From positions 1-6,274 of the forward strand of contig JAFTBA010000173.1 in NCBI GenBank assembly GCA_017458545.1: a stretch of 6,274 bases of DNA, read 5' to 3'. Both the position numbers and the translations under genes were made by a program. This document shows positions 1 through 4,985 of the stretch, piece by piece; positions within the stretch are counted from its first letter, which is position 1, and the number at the start of each line of letters is the position of its first letter. Under the pieces are notes generated by a model. It was not told the origin of the DNA and searched no databases. It was given only the letters and a program-made list of their open reading frames with translations. Source of the DNA: Synergistaceae bacterium (GTDB lineage Bacteria; Synergistota; Synergistia; Synergistales; Aminobacteriaceae).

Positions 1-2
1 AA

Positions 3-587
3 GCATCGCCTAAACTTGAACCGTTCACGTCAAAAGGCTTTGAAGTCATTTTGATGACTGACCCCGTTGACGAAGTTATACTCAATCAGGCGAATTTCAT
101 TTTACCCGAAGACTCAAAAGACTTACTCAATATAACGCGCGATGACGTTACGCCTTTCACTGAGGACGAGAAAAAAGCTGATGATGAAAAATTAAAGGCA
201 CTCGACTCGGAATTTGAACCGCTCAGGAAAATCGCTCTCGATGTCCTCGGCGATAAAATCGAAACCGTTAAACCCTCACTGACACTCACACTCTCTCCGG
301 CATGTATCAGGGACGCTCAGGGAGGAATATCGCTGCAGATGGAGAACTTAATGCGTTCGGCAGGGCAAATCGTTCCTCCGCAGAAAAGAATACTCGAACT
401 CAGCGCAAATCACCCGTCCGTCAAAAAATTATTATCGCTCTCAGAGTCAGACCCTGAATTAACAGGCGAATTACTCAGAGTACTTTATGACCGCTCAATG
501 ATACTTGAGGGCGTAATGCCTGAAAATACTGCAGGTTTTGTGAAGCGCATTGATGATTTGATGACGCTCGCATTAGGGGACAAGTAA
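3..587 (+). CDS. htpG: Molecular chaperone HtpG (bacterial Hsp90), C-terminal part, cut by the left window edge
   Basis: The reading frame is open from base 3, so the gene begins to the left; the TTG at 51 and ATG at 54 are internal codons, not starts. About 194 residues are visible of a protein that is usually 600-650 long. The first residues (ASPKLEPFTSKGFEVILM, then TDPVDE) match the end of the Hsp90 middle domain, where the family reads SP-x-LE-x(4)-KG-x-EVL, then D-x-x-DE. A charged linker follows, and then the C-terminal dimerisation domain with SLQMENLMRSAGQ and ILELSANHPSVKKLL, the equivalents of the family's M-x-x-(L/M)-x-x-x-GQ and (I/L)-E-(L/I)-N-x-x-H motifs. HtpG is a cytosolic, ATP-driven homodimeric chaperone; the ATPase domain lies outside the window. 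The end (LMTLALGDK) has no eukaryotic-type MEEVD tail. It is followed after 3 bp by the acidic protein gene, whose ribosome binding site lies inside the last htpG codons, so the two are very likely co-translated. Confidence 0.95.
   Translation, partial: ASPKLEPFTSKGFEVILMTDPVDEVILNQANFILPEDSKDLLNITRDDVTPFTEDEKKADDEKLKALDSEFEPLRKIALDVLGDKIETVKPSLTLTLSPACIRDAQGGISLQMENLMRSAGQIVPPQKRILELSANHPSVKKLLSLSESDPELTGELLRVLYDRSMILEGVMPENTAGFVKRIDDLMTLALGDK
575..580 (+). promoter_or_regulatory. Ribosome binding site inside the htpG 3' end
   Basis: AGGGGA lies 10 bases before the ATG at 591 and overlaps the last sense codons of htpG. Ribosomes finishing htpG would stop at 585-587, only 3 bases before the next start, which favours translational coupling. 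It also supports 591 as the true start of the downstream gene. Confidence 0.6.
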
Positions 588-590
588 ACT

Positions 591-1808
591 ATGCCGTTCT
601 TACGCGCAGCACTGCTCAAAAAGAAATTAGCCGAACAGCCTGAACCTGAGCAGGAAGAAATTTTACAGCCCCACGTGATTGTTGAGGAACAGAATGAGCC
701 TGTCGATGACATAGAAGACTCTCAATTTGATACTCTTCGCGGCATTCTGGACGAAAGAGACAAAGAAGCTGATACAATACCCGAAATTGTCAGTGAAGTT
801 CAACAGGAGATTGAAATTCCTGCAGTTGAGATTCCTGCGGTCGAAATTGAAATTCCTGTTACAGAAGTGCAGACTGATGAACCTGTTACCGAAATACTCA
901 ATGCTGAAGAGACACACGAATTTCAAGCCGATGTTCCTCAGATTGAACATGATATTGAAACTGAAACAGCTGAAGAGTTTTTTACTGAGACCGATGAGAT
1001 TCAACAGGATATTGTTACTGATACTGAAACCGCAGCCGAATCTTTCCCGGAAGTATTGCCGGATTTAGGCATTGACACGGAGACGGAGATTGAAATAATC
1101 CCCGAACCTGTTGAGGAAATTCCCGAAGAACCCCAAATTGAAACCGCTGAACCTCTTGACGCTGAACCCGAAATTGAAATTGAAACTGAAACACCTGCCC
1201 AACAGGTGCAGCAGGAGTCAGCCGATGATTTCGATGAGAACTCACTGCTCAATGAACCGTCAGCACCTCAGCCCGAAACTGAATCAGCCTTAGAGCCTGA
1301 GTCGGAATCGGAATCGGAATCACAATCAGAGTCCGAACCTGAACCCGAGTCAGAATCAGAACCGCTTGAACCTGAGCCGGGTGAATCCGGGTCTGAGGAC
1401 TTCGCGCTCAAATACGACTTCACATCGGGAGAGCGTTATGTCGATAAGGTTTCAACAAAAACAGAGTTCGACAAAATGCTCGATGAACTCGCTGAAATCA
1501 GCAAAGAGTTATTAGGCTGGCAAACTGATAAATTCGCACGCGATTTCACAAACAGATTCCAGGAAGAGACTCAGGCTGAAGCACGAAAGTATGAGGCGTT
1601 TCTCGGAGGCTACATCACTAACGCCGCTATGCTGCTCTACGATAAGGGCTACAGGGATGCAGCTCTTAAACAGCTCGAACAGGCTAAGAGCATTCTCGAA
1701 GCACGCAAGAAACTTGAGGACGAAACTTCAGCAATAAAATCACGTGTCGAAGAACAGAATGATGTTGTTGACCTTTCGGATATTCTCGGATTATTCGGGG
1801 ACGGTTAA
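591..1808 (+). CDS. Highly acidic low-complexity protein with a helical, TPR-like C-terminal domain; unknown function
   Basis: I do not recognise this 405-residue protein as a named family. Three parts can be seen. Residues 1-15 are short, basic and amphipathic (MPFLRAALLKKKLAEQ). Residues about 16-270 are very rich in Glu with Pro, Ile, Thr and Ser, including tandem EIPAV units (74-88) and a Ser-Glu run (about 235-258); this part is probably disordered. Residues about 271-405 are ordinary mixed sequence predicted to be helical, with a TPR-like helix pair near 344-369 (AAMLLYDKGYRDAALKQLEQ) and a hydrophobic tail (VVDLSDILGLFG). There is no signal peptide, no membrane segment and no cysteine, so it is probably cytosolic. 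Coding is supported by the ribosome binding site, the single long open frame, varied synonymous codons within the repeats, and the terminator shortly after the stop. Its position 3 bp after htpG suggests a chaperone-linked role such as adaptor or client handling, but this is inference from context only. Confidence 0.8.
   Translation: MPFLRAALLKKKLAEQPEPEQEEILQPHVIVEEQNEPVDDIEDSQFDTLRGILDERDKEADTIPEIVSEVQQEIEIPAVEIPAVEIEIPVTEVQTDEPVTEILNAEETHEFQADVPQIEHDIETETAEEFFTETDEIQQDIVTDTETAAESFPEVLPDLGIDTETEIEIIPEPVEEIPEEPQIETAEPLDAEPEIEIETETPAQQVQQESADDFDENSLLNEPSAPQPETESALEPESESESESQSESEPEPESESEPLEPEPGESGSEDFALKYDFTSGERYVDKVSTKTEFDKMLDELAEISKELLGWQTDKFARDFTNRFQEETQAEARKYEAFLGGYITNAAMLLYDKGYRDAALKQLEQAKSILEARKKLEDETSAIKSRVEEQNDVVDLSDILGLFGDG
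813..860 (+). repeat. 15-bp in-frame tandem repeat (EIPAV units)
   Basis: Two adjacent 15-bp units (813-827 and 828-842) encode EIPAV twice and differ at only three bases. They are followed by a partial, degenerate copy encoding EIEIPVT up to 860. The unit length is a multiple of three, so gain or loss of a copy would keep the frame. Confidence 0.75.
1302..1321 (+). repeat. Hexanucleotide microsatellite (TCGGAA)x3 in the Ser-Glu tract
   Basis: Three perfect TCGGAA units plus two bases of a fourth encode alternating Ser and Glu. The same Ser-Glu pattern continues to about 1360 with mixed codons (TCA, TCC, GAG, CCC), so only this core is a perfect DNA repeat. Copy changes would alter protein length without a frameshift. 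Confidence 0.75.
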
Positions 1809-1840
1809 GGGTTAAGAAAGATTACGATGATGAATTTGTG

Positions 1841-1877
1841 ACAGCTTTCGTTTTTTTAACGGAGGCTGTTTTTTTTT
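1841..1877 (+). terminator. Intrinsic terminator after the htpG-acidic protein unit
   Basis: A stem of 12 pairs (1841-1852 with 1858-1869, two of them G-U) closes a 5-base T loop and runs directly into an unbroken T tract to 1877. It begins 32 bases after the stop at 1806-1808. The opposite strand lacks a T tract after the hairpin, so it works in the + direction only. Confidence 0.9.
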
Positions 1878-1889
1878 GCAAGTCTACGT

Positions 1890-1895
1890 TATAAT
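1890..1895 (+). promoter_or_regulatory. Likely -10 box of the TTT transporter-gudD operon
   Basis: A perfect TATAAT sits 48 bases before the TTG start at 1944 and 12 bases after the end of the preceding terminator T tract. No good TTGACA-like -35 box is found 16-18 bases upstream: that stretch falls in the terminator stem and T tract (TGTTTT at 1867-1872), and the extended -10 TG is absent (CG instead). The promoter may be weak or need an activator. Transcription would start near 1902. Confidence 0.6.
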
Positions 1896-1907
1896 CTACT
1901 TACCCAA

Positions 1908-1926
1908 AATATTTATTCAATATTCA
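1908..1926 (+). promoter_or_regulatory. Possible operator: AATATT repeated one helical turn apart
   Basis: The palindrome AATATT occurs at 1908-1913 and 1919-1924, 11 bp apart, and TATTCA occurs at 1914-1919 and 1921-1926. The pair lies between the -10 box and the ribosome binding site, where a repressor could act. The stretch is AT-rich, so chance is a real alternative. Confidence 0.25.
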
Positions 1927-1928
1927 GT

Positions 1929-1934
1929 AAGGAG
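1929..1934 (+). promoter_or_regulatory. Ribosome binding site that fixes the TTG start at 1944
   Basis: AAGGAG is placed 9 bases before the TTG at 1944. No ATG or GTG in frame near this point would keep the basic n-region of the signal peptide, so the site decides in favour of the TTG start. Confidence 0.8.
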
Positions 1935-1943
1935 AGATACACT

Positions 1944-2957
1944 TTGTTCAACAAGAGATTCATCGCATCAATTCTCGTCCTCGTATTATGCTGTGCTCCC
2001 GCAGCCGCAGCAGTCTATGAGGGTCAGCGCGTCCGTATCGTTATCGGTTCAACAGCTGTTTCAGGCGACAGCTACATGGTCGCAGACATTGTGAACCGTT
2101 ACCTCCAGAAATACCTCAAGTGCAGCTCAAAGGTTGACCCCATCGGTGCAAATGAGGCGTTCGCTACTATCAGGACTGCTGCGCCCGACGGAATGACGTT
2201 CATGATCTTCCACGACATGACCTATCTCGGAGTCCTCTTCGGCAGTTACGGCCCTGAATACGACCTTGAGAACATGGTCATCGGTCCGCGCGTAGGACAG
2301 AATCCCGGCTCATGCTTCGCCGCAAAGAAAAATGCTCCCTACAAAGACCTCAAGGAACTCGCCGAATGGCTCAAGGCCGACTCCTCACGCACCGTCAGAC
2401 TCTCGGTCGAACTCGGAAGCGTCAGCAATCTCGGCTTCGTCATCTATTACGTCTGGCTCAAGGACACCTACGGGGAGAACGTAGCCAACCAGATGAGATT
2501 CGTTCTCGGCGGTTCAACCGACACTAAACTTCAGCAGCTCTGGGACAACAATGCGGACGTAATCTTCGGCGATTACAGCTCGTTCCTTCAGTATACTGCT
2601 GACGGTGTCGATGAACAGCTCGCACTCAAGTATGTCGGCATTATGGACAAAGTACCGGGACGTGATGACCTTCCCGTTTACGGCAACATGGGAATCACTA
2701 TGGACGGCAAGCCCGCTTACTTCTCAAAGGATTTTCTTATTTACCTTCCCAAAGGTACACCCGATGAAGTAGTGAAAGAACTTGACGAGGCCGTTGCTAA
2801 AATGCAGGCTGACCCTCAGTATCAGGAGGACATGGCCAAGATGACTTATGCAGGCAATACCCTTCCCAGCAAGGAAGCCAAAGAGTTCATCTATGCAAAA
2901 CGCGCGGCAATCAAGAAAGTACTTTCAGAAGCCCCGAACATCGAGGATTTAGAGTAA
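1944..2957 (+). CDS. tctC: TTT transporter periplasmic substrate-binding protein, TctC/Bug family
   Basis: This is the extracytoplasmic binding protein of a tripartite tricarboxylate transporter: it captures the solute outside the inner membrane and hands it to TctA-TctB. The 337 residues are typical for the family. A signal peptide is clear: MFNKR, a hydrophobic stretch FIASILVLVL, then APAAAA with likely cleavage after A23. The family signature APDGMTF is at 80-86 (usually APDGYTL), a binding-loop segment GGSTDTKLQQLW at 189-200, and the late motif YLPKGTPDEVVKEL at 267-280. The usual first ligand loop (PFxxGGxxD) is replaced by GSTAVSGDSY near 35-44, so this is a divergent member. Two cysteines remain in the mature protein (C60, C124). 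It begins with TTG and is the first gene of the operon. Phe codons are almost all TTC (13 of 14 by my count), which fits strong expression. The substrate cannot be read from the sequence; glucarate or another aldarate is inferred from gudD downstream. Confidence 0.88.
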   Translation: MFNKRFIASILVLVLCCAPAAAAVYEGQRVRIVIGSTAVSGDSYMVADIVNRYLQKYLKCSSKVDPIGANEAFATIRTAAPDGMTFMIFHDMTYLGVLFGSYGPEYDLENMVIGPRVGQNPGSCFAAKKNAPYKDLKELAEWLKADSSRTVRLSVELGSVSNLGFVIYYVWLKDTYGENVANQMRFVLGGSTDTKLQQLWDNNADVIFGDYSSFLQYTADGVDEQLALKYVGIMDKVPGRDDLPVYGNMGITMDGKPAYFSKDFLIYLPKGTPDEVVKELDEAVAKMQADPQYQEDMAKMTYAGNTLPSKEAKEFIYAKRAAIKKVLSEAPNIEDLE

Positions 2958-2977
2958 CTGACAGGGAACATTAACAA

Positions 2978-3016
2978 AACCTCCTCTTTGCTTCCTGAAA
3001 AGGGGAGGTTAATTTT
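2978..3016 (+). terminator. Intergenic hairpin between tctC and tctB, probable attenuator or mRNA 3' stabiliser
   Basis: The arms 2978-2989 and 2999-3010 form a 12-bp stem (one G-U pair) around a 9-base loop, 20 bases after the tctC stop. It is followed by AATTTT, a weak T tract, so termination would be partial. Partial termination or protection of the upstream message would let the binding protein be made in excess over the membrane subunits, a common need in binding-protein-dependent transporters. The CCTCCT in the left arm can also pair with the tctB ribosome binding site. Confidence 0.65.
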
Positions 3017-3017
3017 C

Positions 3018-3026
3018 AAGGAGGTG
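3018..3026 (+). promoter_or_regulatory. Strong ribosome binding site fixing the TTG start of tctB
   Basis: AAGGAGGTG is a near-perfect anti-16S match 8 bases before the TTG at 3035. The in-frame ATG at 3044 would be 17 bases away, which is too far, so TTG is preferred. AGGAGGT (3019-3025) is exactly complementary to ACCTCCT (2979-2985) in the upstream hairpin. Confidence 0.8.
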
Positions 3027-3034
3027 TATTAAAA

Positions 3035-3457
3035 TTGCAGCAAATGTTAAGGGAATGGCTCAAAATCAGGAACATGCACCTGTTTTTCCCGTACTTAATC
3101 GCTACGATTTGTGCAATACTTTTCGTGATAATACTCATTCAGCGCGCAATAAAATGCAAAAAAGAAGGTACACCCTTCATTAATTTCAAAGGTTATCACT
3201 TCTTCAAAGAAGGCTATGACAAAGTAAAACTCTGGGGCAGTGTGATTCTCTTCATACTATATATAATCACTCTCCCGATACTTCATTTTGCATGGACCAG
3301 CGTAATATTCATATTCCTGTTCAACGTTCTTTTCGAGATTAAACCGGGTAAACTCTTCGAGTTCAAGAGCCTGTTAATCTCAGCGGTAATAGCGTTCGCA
3401 GGTTCGTGGGGAGTCTGGTACCTGTTCTATCAGGTCTTCAACATAACACTTCCGTAA
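3035..3457 (+). CDS. tctB: TTT transporter small membrane subunit, TctB-like
   Basis: A 140-residue protein with four likely membrane helices at about residues 15-36, 66-82, 85-101 and 113-134, and a basic, charged loop between the first two (RAIKCKKEGTPFINFKGYHF). TctB subunits are short (about 140-170 residues), have four helices and are very poorly conserved, so the call rests on topology, size and its place between tctC and tctA rather than on sequence motifs. It would sit in the inner membrane in complex with TctA. The TTG start is chosen because of the strong ribosome binding site. The gene ends 26 bases before the tctA start. Expression relative to tctC may be limited by the upstream hairpin. 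Confidence 0.8.
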   Translation: MQQMLREWLKIRNMHLFFPYLIATICAILFVIILIQRAIKCKKEGTPFINFKGYHFFKEGYDKVKLWGSVILFILYIITLPILHFAWTSVIFIFLFNVLFEIKPGKLFEFKSLLISAVIAFAGSWGVWYLFYQVFNITLP

Positions 3458-3464
3458 AAGAAAG

Positions 3465-3472
3465 AGAAGGTG
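3465..3472 (+). promoter_or_regulatory. Ribosome binding site deciding the tctA start
   Basis: AGAAGGTG lies 11 bases before the ATG at 3484. It favours that start over the in-frame GTG at 3406, which lies inside tctB and would add 26 hydrophilic residues not expected at the TctA N-terminus. Confidence 0.6.
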
Positions 3473-3483
3473 AATTTAGCATC

Positions 3484-4962
3484 ATGTTACTCAATATAGG
3501 TCTCGCACTTCTCGGCACTGCAGTAGGAATAATTTTCGGCGCGATACCGGGAATGACCGCTACTATGGCAGTTGCCGTTTTCCTGCCTATGACGTATGCT
3601 TTCAGTCTAGTACCTGCGCTCTACTTACTGCTGGGACTCTATGTCGGCGGTATATCGGGCGGTTTAATCCCTGCAATTCTCATTAATGTTCCCGGCACTC
3701 CTTCAAGCGTTTGCACGGGTTTTGACGGTTACCCTATGGCGAGGCGCGGTGAGTCTGAACGCGCACTCAAAATCGGAATCACTGCGTCATTTTTCGGCGG
3801 TATGATTTCGCTGATAGTCCTCGCATTTCTCACGCCTCCGCTCGCTAAAATGGCAATCAAATTCTCGGCCATCGAAAAATTCCTGATTATCCTCTTCGCA
3901 ATGACAGTTATTGCCGCCCTGTCGAAAGGCTCAATGACTAAAGGAGTGTTCGCAGGATTTTTGGGTGTACTGCTGAGTCTTGTAGGCGAACTTTCAATGA
4001 ACAACAAAATGAGAATGGTACCCGATTTCCTCAAAACCGAATTACGCAGCGGCTTTCAGCTTTTACCGCTGTTAATCGGACTGTTTGCGATTGCGCAGAT
4101 GTTCCAAGAGGCCGAGAAAGGTATGCAAAGCAATAACCTTGAGGAAGGAGTTACGGTTGAAGGCGCTAAGAAATTTTCGTTCTCCGACTTCAAAGGCCAG
4201 TGGGTAAACGTAATACGTTCGTCATTGCTCGGAACGTTCATGGGAATATTACCGGGTGTAGGCGGAAGCGCGGCATCACTAATTGCTTACAGTCAGACAA
4301 AAAGTTTCTCCAAACACCCCGAACTCATGGGCAAGGGTGCTCCCGAAGGTTTAATCGCTTCAGAGTCGTCTAACAACGGACTCACAGGAGGTGCTTTAGT
4401 GCCGTTACTCTCTCTCGGTATACCCGGTGATGCTACAACGGCTGTGTTAATAGGAGCGTTCCTGTTACAGGGCATACAGGTAGGGCCTCTTTTCATTGAC
4501 CAGCACCCCGAAATCTGGAATCAGATTCTTCTTGCACTCGTAACGTGTAACATCTTAATGTTCATCGTAATGTTCTTCCCGATAAAACTCATCTCGCAGG
4601 TCGTCAAAGTCAGAAGCGCAAGAATGTACCCTGTTATCCTCCTGATGTGCATTGTCGGAGCTTATGCGACGCGTTCGGGAGTAATGTTCGATGTATGGTG
4701 CTTACTGTTGTTCGGAATCGTAGGGTTCGTGATGAATAAGATAGGATTACCGACAGCACCGTTCTTAATCGGGTTCATACTGGGCGGAGACCTCGAAAAA
4801 TATTTCATAGAGGCTGTGAAGGGAAACAATTACGATTTGGCAGTGTTCTTCCAGAGACCTATAGCGTTAGTGATATGGGCATTAATCGCAATATTCTTGG
4901 GCTATTCAATCTGGGACAACATGAAGGGCGGAACTCTCGAAAAAATGGGAGTCAAAGATTAA
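3484..4962 (+). CDS. tctA: TTT transporter large membrane subunit TctA
   Basis: TctA is the polytopic inner-membrane permease that moves the solute released by the binding protein, driven by an ion gradient. From the ATG at 3484 the protein is 492 residues, the usual family size, and begins directly with the first hydrophobic helix (MLLNIGLALLGTAVGIIFGA). Family motifs are well kept: GAIPGMT at 19-25, INVPGTPSSVCTGFDGYPMA at 67-86 followed by RRGE, GILPGVGGSAAS at 254-265, ASESSNNG at 292-299 and LSLGIPGDATTAVLIGAF at 309-326. The IPG and LPG motifs mark the two related halves of the TctA fold. A hydrophilic cytoplasmic-type linker lies at about 205-240. The end is short and charged (KGGTLEKMGVKD). 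It follows tctB by 26 bp and precedes gudD by 23 bp, so the three are surely co-transcribed. No broken or missing segment is seen. The substrate is not determined by these motifs. Confidence 0.95.
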   Translation: MLLNIGLALLGTAVGIIFGAIPGMTATMAVAVFLPMTYAFSLVPALYLLLGLYVGGISGGLIPAILINVPGTPSSVCTGFDGYPMARRGESERALKIGITASFFGGMISLIVLAFLTPPLAKMAIKFSAIEKFLIILFAMTVIAALSKGSMTKGVFAGFLGVLLSLVGELSMNNKMRMVPDFLKTELRSGFQLLPLLIGLFAIAQMFQEAEKGMQSNNLEEGVTVEGAKKFSFSDFKGQWVNVIRSSLLGTFMGILPGVGGSAASLIAYSQTKSFSKHPELMGKGAPEGLIASESSNNGLTGGALVPLLSLGIPGDATTAVLIGAFLLQGIQVGPLFIDQHPEIWNQILLALVTCNILMFIVMFFPIKLISQVVKVRSARMYPVILLMCIVGAYATRSGVMFDVWCLLLFGIVGFVMNKIGLPTAPFLIGFILGGDLEKYFIEAVKGNNYDLAVFFQRPIALVIWALIAIFLGYSIWDNMKGGTLEKMGVKD

Positions 4963-4966
4963 CCTA

Positions 4967-4975
4967 AAAGGAGGA
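4967..4975 (+). promoter_or_regulatory. Ribosome binding site of gudD
   Basis: AAAGGAGGA contains the full AAGGAGG core and sits right after the tctA stop, 10 bases before the ATG at 4986. The strong site, with no terminator between the genes, indicates that gudD is translated from the transporter message. Confidence 0.75.
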
Positions 4976-4985
4976 CATCACGACA

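Noticed and set aside
51..56. TTG/ATG as a start for a 178-residue gene
   Set aside because: The frame is open to base 3 and the residues before it match the HtpG family, so this is an internal position of a truncated gene.
663..1252. Several long open frames on the minus strand (663-1004, 1001-1252, 1015-1245) and in another plus frame (727-1068)
   Set aside because: They are shadows of the repetitive Glu-rich coding sequence: GAA/GAG on one strand reads as Ser/Phe-rich codons on the other. They lack ribosome binding sites and family resemblance.
1302..1360. CRISPR-like or mobile repeat array
   Set aside because: The units are 6 bp, in frame and continuous with no spacers, so this is a coding low-complexity tract.
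1876..1881. TTGCAA as a -35 box for the TATAAT at 1890
   Set aside because: The spacer would be only 8 bases, far below the 16-18 needed.
1989..1994. Tandem cysteines C16-C17 as a lipoprotein lipobox in the binding protein
   Set aside because: The residue before C16 is Leu and before C17 is Cys, while a lipobox needs Gly, Ala or Ser there. The following APAAAA fits ordinary signal peptidase I cleavage better.
1876..2094. 72-residue plus-strand open frame overlapping the promoter and the start of tctC
   Set aside because: It runs across the -10 region and reads the tctC signal peptide out of frame; there is no ribosome binding site and no recognisable product.
3406..3483. Upstream GTG start that would extend tctA by 26 residues
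   Set aside because: It lies within tctB, has no suitable ribosome binding site, and adds a hydrophilic segment absent from TctA proteins. The ATG at 3484 has a fair site and gives the expected N-terminus.
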